Of a stretch of DNA of 64,000 bases, positions 9,461 through 17,467 are shown piece after piece. The number at the start of each line of letters is the position of its first letter. The stretch's first letter is position 1. The translations under genes and the position numbers were made by a program. Under the pieces are notes generated by a model that made no database searches, was not told the DNA's origin, and was given only the letters and a program-made list of their open reading frames with translations. Origin of the DNA: Nitrosomonas marina (lineage in GTDB: Bacteria > Pseudomonadota > Gammaproteobacteria > Burkholderiales > Nitrosomonadaceae); NCBI RefSeq assembly GCF_900111605.1, contig NZ_FOIA01000004.1, positions 62,001-126,000 on the forward strand. The letters run 5' to 3'.

Positions 9461-10567
9461 TTAAGAACGACTTTTTCTGCTTTTAAATCGTATCTTGCGG
9501 AGTGATTTGTAAATCAGATGTGGCAGTAAAATATAAAGCGGCATGCGAATCAAATGGCTGCGCAGGTACATTAGCAGTCGTGCAAGTGATGCGGACAGCA
9601 TCGGTTTGTCCGGGTGCTGCGGAAATAATGCTAATGGCACCAGCCGGTGCATTATCCACAGTTTCAGCCTTCCTGGTCGTGCATGCAGACGAACAAGGGC
9701 TTTTCCAGGTACAGGCGTATTGAATATCAGTTGACTGAAATACAGGCCATAAAACACGGTCTTGCTTAATTTCAACTGGTTGGAGCGATCAATTAACCAC
9801 GTCCAGAAATCAGGCGTTCGTTCACTAAAAAAAACCATTAAATCATGCAGGTCCAGCAAATCCCTGAGATCGTTAGCGAGCTCATTATTCTGAAACAGAT
9901 TTACGGCGCAATGAATGACCATATCAACCGGACTCAACAGTCTGATGGTTGAATTCTTGACTGGAATGGCAGCGTCGAAGAGCAGTTTTGGGTCGATTTT
10001 CACCCGATTGGTCAGGGGTATCAGTGTATGATGAATATCGACCTCAGTTTCTCGTTCGGCATGTACCAACGGTGGAATCTCATGGCTCCATACGCGGTAA
10101 TAGTGCTCATCGTAGGCTGAAAGCGGGCGATGCTTCCAGCCTTTGACCACAAGTAGTGACTCAATGTCTGCCAGATCCGACTGGTGGACCAGTAAATCGA
10201 GATCGACGGATAAACGTCCCGATGCGTGCGGTATCGCTGCTAAACTGTATGCGATGCCCTTTAGTGCGATAATTGAGGTGTCAAAGTCATTTAGTGCCCA
10301 AAGAACTCTGTTTAACTCCCATCGGTTAAGCTGTTGCAGTTTTTCAACCTGAACGAGTCCCGATGTCAATTGAGTGGAGACTCTTGGCGGAACCTGATCC
10401 CAGGTACCATATTCCTTTACGAGTAATCCCAAGCGTCCGAGTAATTTTACACGCCTTGCCATCCGGATCAGCAGTTCCCAATCCGAGTCACAATAGCGAG
10501 TGAGACAGGCGGGGTTGGTTAATCCGTTGAGTAAAATCTGACAATGCGGGGGAAGATCAAGTTTCAT
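9461..10567 (-). CDS. Nucleotidyltransferase-fold family protein (NTP_transf_5 type) of the HPr-rel-A cassette
   Basis: 368 residues resembling the uncharacterised nucleotidyltransferase family PF14907. Visible are an IIALKG motif near residue 98, then SVDLDLLV near 119-126 with two metal-binding-type Asp residues, and a third acidic site in TEVDIHHTL near 175, the usual layout of a Pol-beta-like nucleotidyltransferase core. The C-terminal half is helical and rich in basic residues. Its ATG overlaps the end of the HprK-related gene by 11 bases, so the two are translationally coupled. The substrate is unknown; it may transfer a nucleotide to a protein or small molecule as part of the cassette. 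Confidence 0.8.
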   Translation of the reverse strand: MKLDLPPHCQILLNGLTNPACLTRYCDSDWELLIRMARRVKLLGRLGLLVKEYGTWDQVPPRVSTQLTSGLVQVEKLQQLNRWELNRVLWALNDFDTSIIALKGIAYSLAAIPHASGRLSVDLDLLVHQSDLADIESLLVVKGWKHRPLSAYDEHYYRVWSHEIPPLVHAERETEVDIHHTLIPLTNRVKIDPKLLFDAAIPVKNSTIRLLSPVDMVIHCAVNLFQNNELANDLRDLLDLHDLMVFFSERTPDFWTWLIDRSNQLKLSKTVFYGLYFSQLIFNTPVPGKALVRLHARPGRLKLWIMHRLVPLALFPQHPDKPMLSASLARLLMYLRSHLIRMPLYILLPHLIYKSLRKIRFKSRKSRS

Positions 10568-11465
10568 TGGTCAGTTGATGCAAAACTTCCATGACGCTGT
10601 CGAAATCAGAATATACTAGTTTAAAGCAATCACAACTGCGAATCAGGTCGGCAACTGCGCAAAACCCAGTCGCGCCTAGTGCTTCATAATTGAATGCGTT
10701 GCTTGCAAGCATCATAAACGCTTCAGAATCGGAAATTGCTTCAATTTTAACCGGCGTATCAGCTATCCATTTGGGAAAAATTATCCATCTGGCCTTACAG
10801 GTATGTTTCGACAGTAAAATACTTTTTTCTGGTGGACGGACATGCGCAACGGTTCCTTTTTGGGTGTTTGGTATGGGGCGACCCATAACTATATCGGGTA
10901 GATAGTTGCGGATGACGGCGATAGATTCGTTTTTAAGCGGCATTAAACGTGGAATCGGAAGAAAAAGTTGCTGCTGTGTGTCCATCAGTCCAAACTCGTC
11001 AGAAAACAGGCGGAATCCCTGATAAGACAGGACTGTGCATAAAGTTGTTTTTCCGCTTCCCGGCCAGGCAGGAAATAAAATTACGTGACCGTTTTTTTCA
11101 ACTACAGCCGAATGTAGTAGCAACAGGTGATTGACCCGGACAGCTATAGCCAGATTAATGCCCCATTCCAGTACTGCAAGTGCTTGTTCCTGAGGGAAAC
11201 TTTCAAAAGGAGACTGGCCATCCAGCAGAAAACGGATATTACGTTTGAACGGATTCCTGAGGGAACGTTCTGTCACGATTCGTACATGAAATTCGGCGAT
11301 TTCATCTTGTGTTATTCGGTAATGACTGTAGAGCAGATAAAGTTGTTCAATCAGTGGTTTGTATGACGTATGGATGCAGACATTGAAAGGACCAATTGCA
11401 ACTCTCAGTCCTTGTCTGTGTAATAGCATATGAAATTCTTCAAATGGAATCTGGTTGACCACCAT
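10557..11465 (-). CDS. HprK-related kinase A
   Basis: About 302 residues. The C-terminal half resembles HPr kinase/phosphorylase: LLLLHSAVVEKNG near residue 114, a P-loop PAWPGSGKTTL at 132-142, and a DEFGLMD acidic motif near 156-162. The N-terminal part (1-110) is not HPr kinase-like and may bind the target. There is no HPr or PTS gene nearby, so phosphorylation of some other protein is likely; the family is known by the name HprK-related kinase A but has no assigned function that I know of. The ATG at 11465 starts one base after the stop of the PqqD-like gene; an upstream TTG at 11480 is possible. Confidence 0.82.
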   Translation of the reverse strand: MVVNQIPFEEFHMLLHRQGLRVAIGPFNVCIHTSYKPLIEQLYLLYSHYRITQDEIAEFHVRIVTERSLRNPFKRNIRFLLDGQSPFESFPQEQALAVLEWGINLAIAVRVNHLLLLHSAVVEKNGHVILFPAWPGSGKTTLCTVLSYQGFRLFSDEFGLMDTQQQLFLPIPRLMPLKNESIAVIRNYLPDIVMGRPIPNTQKGTVAHVRPPEKSILLSKHTCKARWIIFPKWIADTPVKIEAISDSEAFMMLASNAFNYEALGATGFCAVADLIRSCDCFKLVYSDFDSVMEVLHQLTNET

Positions 11466-11466
11466 G

Positions 11467-11751
11467 TCAAGAACCCACAAATGATTTTTTGACTAGTCCC
11501 AATGTGTCAAAATGATAAAGTACCTTTTCTATATTTCGCTGAAAATCATGATCTGGTTCTTGCTGAAACTGCACTGCCAAATAAGCGCTGATTTCTTCAA
11601 GTGTTGCCGGCTTCTGATCAAGGTAAATGAGCATTTTCATGCTCATGTGATTTAAAAAGTGAGTTTTGCCGGAATCTGGCTGGAAAACAGTATACTCTTC
11701 GTCCCAGTTTTCAATCAGCAATGTTTCAAAATGATTTGTTCGCCAGTGCAT
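11467..11751 (-). CDS. PqqD-like peptide-binding protein of the HPr-rel-A cassette
   Basis: 94 residues with a PqqD-type pattern: a FHFLNHMS-like segment (here KTHFLNHMSMKMLIYLD), then a helix, and a C-terminal LYHFDTLGLVKK stretch typical of PqqD winged-helix folds. In other systems PqqD-family proteins hold a peptide substrate for a modifying enzyme. Its direct overlap/adjacency with the HprK-related kinase and the nucleotidyltransferase suggests that it presents a peptide or protein to them. The likely peptide is the Tat-signal protein encoded just upstream; that link is inference. Confidence 0.78.
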   Translation of the reverse strand: MHWRTNHFETLLIENWDEEYTVFQPDSGKTHFLNHMSMKMLIYLDQKPATLEEISAYLAVQFQQEPDHDFQRNIEKVLYHFDTLGLVKKSFVGS

Positions 11752-11875
11752 GCTTGTGCAGAATCAATCTAAAAACTGGAGTTTATCATTAGACTGAATC
11801 AAAGGAACATGCACCGCCCATTGTTAAATCGGTTCAGGTGCTTGTGGAAGCTGTATGCTGCAGACAAAAATAGCT

Positions 11876-11917
11876 AAACAAACAAAAGACTGCATCTAAA
11901 ATCCAAGAAGATACAGT
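11876..11917 (-). terminator. Terminator-like hairpin between the Tat-protein gene and the PqqD-like gene
   Basis: Read on the minus strand, GACTGTATCT pairs with AGATGCAGTC (one mismatch) across an 11-base loop and is followed by TTTTGTTTGTTT. It lies about 100 bp after the stop of the Tat-signal gene and 125 bp before the PqqD-like start. It may end most transcripts after the first gene and let a fraction continue, giving more Tat protein than modifying enzymes. Confidence 0.5.
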
Positions 11918-12018
11918 CATGATGAGTTTTCTGACGGCTTGTCTATCTTATGTCGACTGCCTTGCCGAATATTTGCGTCAGCTCGAATTGACAGAATGTG
12001 TAATCAGGTTTTGGCTGG

Positions 12019-12498
12019 CTACCAGGTCGGATTGATGTTGATACCCGTTTTACTCATGATCGAAGTATACGCAACAGCCGAAATCATGATTCCACCGCGA
12101 GCATGGCATTCCTCCAATTGCTGCATTTTACTGGTTAAAACTGTTTCAGCACTTGCGGTGAGGTCAATCTTGGGCTCTTGGATAAGTGTTGCCTGCGGAA
12201 ACTGACCGAGATCATAAGGGCCGCCGGGAATTTGTGTTTGCATCGGATCGGGAAAAACACACAGTAATTGAGGGCCGTTGATTGTGTCTTTGAAAACGGC
12301 ATTTTCGATAGAATCCGCTTCCCCCGTGATATTGCTGGTACGAGCCAAAGCCGCGCCACTATATAGCGTCATGACAACCGGCACCGCCACTGTTCCTTTT
12401 AATAATTTTCTTCTCTTATGCTTATGAATGTTATCCATGGACGCTTTAAGTGACTGCCGTGCAGTTTCAGTTTGTAAGTGTGATCGTTTTTCAGTCAT
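12019..12498 (-). CDS. Small Tat-signal secreted protein, candidate substrate of the HPr-rel-A cassette
   Basis: 159 residues; I do not recognise a named domain. The N-terminus carries a twin-arginine signal: KRRKLLKG at 28-35, a hydrophobic stretch, and an AALA cleavage-type site at about residue 52. The mature part (about 107 residues) has two Cys residues, one in LLCVFPDP and one in LEECHARGG, and ends in GININPTW. A start at Met21 is possible. It is the first gene of the minus-strand cassette and is preceded by a sigma-54 promoter. A folded, Tat-exported protein next to a PqqD-like protein and a kinase suggests that it is the protein being modified; this is inference. Confidence 0.75.
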   Translation of the reverse strand: MTEKRSHLQTETARQSLKASMDNIHKHKRRKLLKGTVAVPVVMTLYSGAALARTSNITGEADSIENAVFKDTINGPQLLCVFPDPMQTQIPGGPYDLGQFPQATLIQEPKIDLTASAETVLTSKMQQLEECHARGGIMISAVAYTSIMSKTGININPTW

Positions 12499-12560
12499 GC
12501 TTGATAAATCTCGCAGGTGTATTCATCAATAATGGATACAATATAGTCTTATCAATAAAT

Positions 12561-12580
12561 AAGCAAGTATCGGGCCAGTT
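12561..12580 (-). promoter_or_regulatory. Sigma-54 (RpoN) promoter of the Tat-protein/HPr-rel-A cassette
   Basis: On the minus strand the sequence is AACTGGCCCGATACTTGCTT. The -24 GG (12576-12575) and -12 GC (12564-12563) are separated by exactly ten bases, and the match to TGGCACG-N4-TTGCT has a single deviation (C for A). Transcription would start near 12551, giving a leader of about 50 bases before the ATG at 12498. Such promoters need RpoN and an enhancer-binding activator. Confidence 0.78.
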
Positions 12581-12657
12581 TGATAGGCAAATAAATTAAT
12601 TCAGAAATACAACAAGTTGCTAATCGATCGTCATTTATGCCGGGGCGGTTGATAAAA

Positions 12658-12678
12658 AAGTGTCAAGTTTTTCGACAT
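12658..12678 (-). promoter_or_regulatory. Candidate enhancer (upstream activator) site, copy 1
   Basis: Minus-strand ATGTCG-AAAAACTTG-ACACTT, an imperfect TGTC/GACA palindrome centred about 93 bp upstream of the -24 element of the sigma-54 promoter at 12561-12580. A very similar 21-mer lies at 48505-48525, the same kind of distance upstream of the other sigma-54 promoter. Because TTTTTT follows, it could also serve as a weak terminator for czcA, which ends at 12696; the two roles cannot be separated from sequence. Confidence 0.5.
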
Positions 12679-12695
12679 TCTTGATCAATTCATGT

Positions 12696-15600
12696 TCACT
12701 TTTTGTTTATATTTTCTGTTCTTTTATTGTAGATAATATGGTACAAAACCGGTAGTACCAGCATGGTTAGCGTCGTCGATGTAAACGTACCGCCAATAAC
12801 GACAGTAGCTAAGGGTCGTTGTACTTCTGCGCCAATACTAATGGCCAGTGCCATCGGCAGAAATCCGATAGCATCAGTCAGGTCTGTCATCAATACCGGT
12901 CGCAGACGTGTCAATGCACCCGTTTTAATTGCGTCGTCCAGTGAATAACCCTTTTCTCTTAAGTTGCGAATAAATGATAGCAGTACCAGGCCATTCAATA
13001 CAGCGATACCTGATAAAGCAATAAAACCAATAGCCGCAGATATCGAGAATGGAATGTCGCGCAGCCATAGTGCTAAGATGCCGCCTGTAAATGCAAAGGG
13101 TACGCCAGTGAAGACCAGCAACCCGTCACGCAGGTTTCCAAACATCAAATAGAGCAGAATAAAAATTAGACCGAGTGCAATGGGTACAATGATGATTAAA
13201 CGTTCCGTTGCTGAAACCAGTTGTTCGTATTGACCGCCCCATACAATCCAGTAACCAGGTGGAATTTTTATTTCTTCTGCAATTCGTGCCTGTGCCGCAT
13301 GTACAAAAGTGCCGAGATCGGTGCCGCGGACATTTGCGCTGACAACCACCCTGCGCTTGCCATTCTCACGGCTGATCTGGTTCGGGCCGGTTATGACCTC
13401 GAAATCAGCAATGTCATCTAGTGTCAGATAGGCCGGGGGTGGCAACGCATCTGGTTGCAGGTTTAATGTTGCATTCGGCAGTTCGATAGGTAATCGTTTA
13501 AGTGCTTCTATATCCCCGCGTAACTGTTCGGGTAAACGTACCAGGAGGTTGAAACGCCTGTCACCTTCGTAAATAAGGCCGGTAGACATGCCGCCAATGG
13601 CGATAGCGACAATATTCTGAACATCCGATACATTTAGGCCGTAGCGTGCCATTTTAGCCCGATCCAAATGAATAGAGAGCATGGGCAGACCGGTTATTTG
13701 TTCTATTTTTGCATCAGCGGCTCCCGGAATAGTCTCTATGATCGCCAGAATTTCATCGCCAACGTCATGCAAGATATCCATGTCGTCGCCAAATATCTTT
13801 ACTGCGACGTCGGCGCGAACACCTGAAATCAGTTCATTAAACCGCATTTGTATCGGTTGCGTGAATTCGTAATTGTTGCCGGGTACATCGAATACTGCTT
13901 TTTCCATGGCGGCAATAAGCGCGTCTTTGGTTTTGTATGGACCTTCCCATTGGTTCTGGTCTTTCAGAATAATGAAGATGTCAGCCACGCTGGGTGGCAT
14001 AGGATCGGTTGCGATTTCTGGTGTGCCGATTTTTGAAAAAACCCGTTCAACTTCGGCGAACGATTTGATTTTCTTCTCCAGTTCATTCTGCATTTCGATC
14101 GCAGTTGACAGGCTGGTGCCCGGAATGCGGATGGCGTGCAATGCAATATCACCTTCATTCAAGCTGGGCACGAATTCGCTGCCAAGTCGGGTGGCGAGTA
14201 ATGCGGAAAGAATCATAATCATTACTGCAAGTGTTACGGTCAGCGCTTTGTTGCGCATTGCCCACAGCAGCATCGGTAGATAAATCTGTTTAAAGCCTTT
14301 TACGGTCTTGTTTTCCGTATCTTGTATGTCGCCGGTCAGAAACAGGGCAACTGCTGCGGGTACAAAGGTAATGGATAGAATGATTGCGCCGACCAGGGCT
14401 GCTACAACAGTGTAGGCCATTGGGTGAAACATTTTTCCTTCTACCCCTGATAAGGCAAAGATAGGAATATAGACGATCAGGATTATGGTTTGACCGAACA
14501 GCAGTGCGCGCCGCGTTTCTTTGCTGGCTGAAAAAACAATTTCCAGGCGCTCGGGAAGTGTCAGAAGTCGTTTTAGTCTCGCCTGTTCTTGCGCCAGATG
14601 CCTGATGCAGTTTTCAATAATAACGATAGCGCCATCGACGATGATGCCAAAGTCCAGTGCACCAAGGCTCATCAGGTTGGCGCTGACATTATTTGCAGCC
14701 ATGCCTGTTAATGTGAAGAGCATTGATAGCGGAATCACCAGCGCGGCTATCAGTGCAGCGCGCAGGTTGCCGAGAAATAAAAACAGTACAACAATAACGA
14801 GAATAGCGCCTTCCGTTAGATTGGATGCGACTGTTTGTATGGTTTTGTCAACCAGTGTGGTGCGATTGTATACAGGTGCCGCCACAATACCTTCTGGCAG
14901 GTTGCGGTTGATTTCCCGTAATTTCTGTGCGGCCGCTTCAGACACTATCTGGCTGTTTTCACCGATTAACATATGGACAGTACCGAGCACGACCTCTTTG
15001 CCGTTCTGGGTGGCGGCGCCGTTACGCAGTTCTTTGCCGAGAATGACATCTGCTACATCCTTGATACGGATTGGAATGCCCTGTCGATTATCGAGAATGA
15101 TTTCGCCGATCTCGGTAAGGTTGGTGACTTGCCCGGGCACCCTGACCAAATATTGTTCGCCGCTTTTCTCAATGTAACCAGCACCAATATTCAAATTGTT
15201 TTTTGCCAGAGCGGATACAACATCCTGAAGAGTCAGACCCCTGGAAATAAGCTTTTCCGGGTAGGGAGTTACGTGAAACTGCTTGACATATCCACCGACA
15301 GAATTCACCTCTGTGACACCTTTGACAGTAAGTAACTGAGGTCGAATTATCCAGTCCTGGATTTCCCGAAGATCAGTTGCTGTGTAGTTGGTACCATCTG
15401 GTTTTTTTGCACCTTTTTGTGCATCAACAGTCCACATGAATATCTCACCCAGTCCGGTTGAGATCGGTCCCATGCGAGGCTCGATTCCAACCGGCAGTCT
15501 GTTCCTGACTTCCTGTATACGCTGGCTGACCAGCTGGCGTGCAAAATAAATATCGGTTCCGTCTTTGAAAACCACCGTGACTTGCGAGAGCCCATAACGG

Positions 15601-15857
15601 GAAAGTGAGCGTGTATAGTCGAGTTCGGGAAGCCCCATCATGATAGTCTCGATTGGAAAAGTAATCCTTTGCTCGGCTTCCAAAGGTGAATAACCGGGTG
15701 CCTCCGTGTTGATCTGTACCTGAACATTGGTAATATCCGGTACAGCATCAATGGGAACTTTTTGATAGCTGTAAACTCCCAGTAAGAACAAGGCAAAAAC
15801 CGCTACCATGACTAGGCCGCGATAATTTATTGATATCTGTAATATCCGTTCGAACAA
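12696..15857 (-). CDS. czcA: CzcA-family heavy-metal efflux RND permease
   Basis: 1053-residue inner-membrane pump of the heavy-metal RND family, which exports metal ions to the outside using the proton gradient. It begins MFERILQISINYRGLV with the first helix and has the expected two periplasmic loops and twelve helices. The transmembrane motif DFGIIVDGAIVIIEN carries the Asp/Asp/Glu residues characteristic of divalent-metal (Zn, Co, Cd, Ni) pumps rather than Cu/Ag pumps. It is the last gene of the minus-strand czcC-czcB-czcA operon. The exact metal is inferred from the motif only. Confidence 0.93.
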   Translation of the reverse strand: MFERILQISINYRGLVMVAVFALFLLGVYSYQKVPIDAVPDITNVQVQINTEAPGYSPLEAEQRITFPIETIMMGLPELDYTRSLSRYGLSQVTVVFKDGTDIYFARQLVSQRIQEVRNRLPVGIEPRMGPISTGLGEIFMWTVDAQKGAKKPDGTNYTATDLREIQDWIIRPQLLTVKGVTEVNSVGGYVKQFHVTPYPEKLISRGLTLQDVVSALAKNNLNIGAGYIEKSGEQYLVRVPGQVTNLTEIGEIILDNRQGIPIRIKDVADVILGKELRNGAATQNGKEVVLGTVHMLIGENSQIVSEAAAQKLREINRNLPEGIVAAPVYNRTTLVDKTIQTVASNLTEGAILVIVVLFLFLGNLRAALIAALVIPLSMLFTLTGMAANNVSANLMSLGALDFGIIVDGAIVIIENCIRHLAQEQARLKRLLTLPERLEIVFSASKETRRALLFGQTIILIVYIPIFALSGVEGKMFHPMAYTVVAALVGAIILSITFVPAAVALFLTGDIQDTENKTVKGFKQIYLPMLLWAMRNKALTVTLAVMIMILSALLATRLGSEFVPSLNEGDIALHAIRIPGTSLSTAIEMQNELEKKIKSFAEVERVFSKIGTPEIATDPMPPSVADIFIILKDQNQWEGPYKTKDALIAAMEKAVFDVPGNNYEFTQPIQMRFNELISGVRADVAVKIFGDDMDILHDVGDEILAIIETIPGAADAKIEQITGLPMLSIHLDRAKMARYGLNVSDVQNIVAIAIGGMSTGLIYEGDRRFNLLVRLPEQLRGDIEALKRLPIELPNATLNLQPDALPPPAYLTLDDIADFEVITGPNQISRENGKRRVVVSANVRGTDLGTFVHAAQARIAEEIKIPPGYWIVWGGQYEQLVSATERLIIIVPIALGLIFILLYLMFGNLRDGLLVFTGVPFAFTGGILALWLRDIPFSISAAIGFIALSGIAVLNGLVLLSFIRNLREKGYSLDDAIKTGALTRLRPVLMTDLTDAIGFLPMALAISIGAEVQRPLATVVIGGTFTSTTLTMLVLPVLYHIIYNKRTENINKK

Positions 15858-15924
15858 GATGTGATCCTTTTGTTGGTAATGATTGTTCGCGAATGCTGCC
15901 AGCTAAATAGTGATGGAGCCGTAA

Positions 15925-17430
15925 TCAGTGATCATGCTCTGCGCCAGATTTGCCAAGCTCCGCCTTGACAGCAAAACTATTGCCTGAGGCATACCGTTCA
16001 CCAGCATGGAGTCCACTTAGTACCTCAACTTTCTCACCATCGTTTATGCCGAGTTCGAGCGGGCGAGCTTCAAAATAATCACCATAGCGACCAAAAACGA
16101 CAGTCCAGTCGAATAGGGTCTGTAAACCATCCATGTAGACGGCAACTGGCACCTCGATTTCTTCGGTGCTGATGTTTCCGCTAACAAACATACCATCGCG
16201 CCAGAGACCTGAGGTATTGTCGAGAATGATGCGTGCCATTGCAGTGCGTGTTTGTGTATTCAGCATCGCGCTGATGTATGTAATTTCACCGGTTCCCGTT
16301 ATATTTGTGGCCGTAGACTTGATAACCGCTTTTTGTCCGAGTCTAATAGCGCCTAGATCTTTTGGAAATACTGTTAAGTCCGCGTACATTGTGGAAGTGT
16401 CGACCACTGTAAAAATTTCAGTATCTTCTTTGATAACTTGGCCGCGAGCGACGGATTTAGTCGTGATCAAACCTGAGATGGGTGATCGAATTTCGTATCG
16501 TGTCAGATTTTTCAGGCTGCTAACGGCTTCAGGCCTGTCACCGATAGCATGTAATTTTGCCTCGGCGAGTTCCAGAGCGATTTCAGCTTCTGCTTTTAAT
16601 TGCTGTGTTGTCAGATACTCCTGTTTTGCTGTTATTTTCTCTTCCCATAACTGTTTTTCGCGTTCGAAATTGATGTTGGCTAAAGTGAGTCTTTTTTGTG
16701 CGGCCAGATACTGACTGCGCAAATCGGCGAGTAATTGGCTTTCAACAACCGCAAGAACAGTACCTTCGCTGATTTGTTCGCCGAGATGGCGCGGCACTTC
16801 CAGCACTATTCCCGGAGCCCGGGGAACGACGCGTACGATATTGTGATGATTGAATGCGATGATGCCGGGTAACTGTAGATTTGGACGGATAGTTGCAGGT
16901 CCGGCGGTTTCAATGCGGATACCTGTGCTGGTTAATGTGTCAGTAGTCATTTCGATGCGCGCTTCCACTTGACTGTATCCCCAGTTAAATTCTTTGCCAT
17001 CCCGCTCCGCGGTTATCGCAATATCAAATGAGTGTGGTTCGTCGACAACTTGATCGCCAAGTAAATAATCGCCAACAGGTCTAAACGAAAAAAGCTGGGC
17101 AGATCGGCCCAGTCTGGATAGGGTAATTCCAACATTTGCCTGGTCAGGCGGAATTGGTTGATCGCCTTCGTAGAGATATAGACGAAATTGCGGATCAACA
17201 CCTTTCTCAAAAATGGTTATTTCCACGCTAAAATTGTCGGCAGTGAAAATTCTGCCGCCCCTGGGACCAATCTGTTCTTTATGTGCGGAATCTTCATTGG
17301 CGGCATCGGAAAAAGTGTGTTGGTTGTCGTGTTCTGCAAAATCTGATTTTTCAAGATTCAGAATTAGAGTACCCAGAATTGCACCCACGACGATGACGAG
17401 AACGATAGGCTTTATATTGGTTTCGCTCAC
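15925..17430 (-). CDS. czcB: CzcB-like periplasmic adaptor of metal RND efflux
   Basis: 501-residue membrane-fusion protein linking CzcA to the outer-membrane channel. An N-terminal membrane anchor (about residues 8-26) precedes a His/Asp-containing stretch and the extra beta domain typical of CzcB (GPRGGRIFTADNFSVEITIFE). Then come the lipoyl/hairpin region with a long coiled coil (AAQKRLTLANINFEREKQLWEE) and the beta-barrel domain. The C-terminus ends GAEHDH, a short metal-binding-like tail. It lies 67 bp upstream of czcA. Confidence 0.92.
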   Translation of the reverse strand: MSETNIKPIVLVIVVGAILGTLILNLEKSDFAEHDNQHTFSDAANEDSAHKEQIGPRGGRIFTADNFSVEITIFEKGVDPQFRLYLYEGDQPIPPDQANVGITLSRLGRSAQLFSFRPVGDYLLGDQVVDEPHSFDIAITAERDGKEFNWGYSQVEARIEMTTDTLTSTGIRIETAGPATIRPNLQLPGIIAFNHHNIVRVVPRAPGIVLEVPRHLGEQISEGTVLAVVESQLLADLRSQYLAAQKRLTLANINFEREKQLWEEKITAKQEYLTTQQLKAEAEIALELAEAKLHAIGDRPEAVSSLKNLTRYEIRSPISGLITTKSVARGQVIKEDTEIFTVVDTSTMYADLTVFPKDLGAIRLGQKAVIKSTATNITGTGEITYISAMLNTQTRTAMARIILDNTSGLWRDGMFVSGNISTEEIEVPVAVYMDGLQTLFDWTVVFGRYGDYFEARPLELGINDGEKVEVLSGLHAGERYASGNSFAVKAELGKSGAEHDH

Positions 17431-17467
17431 AGCTTGCTCCTTGAATTCATGCAGCGATAGTTTGTTT

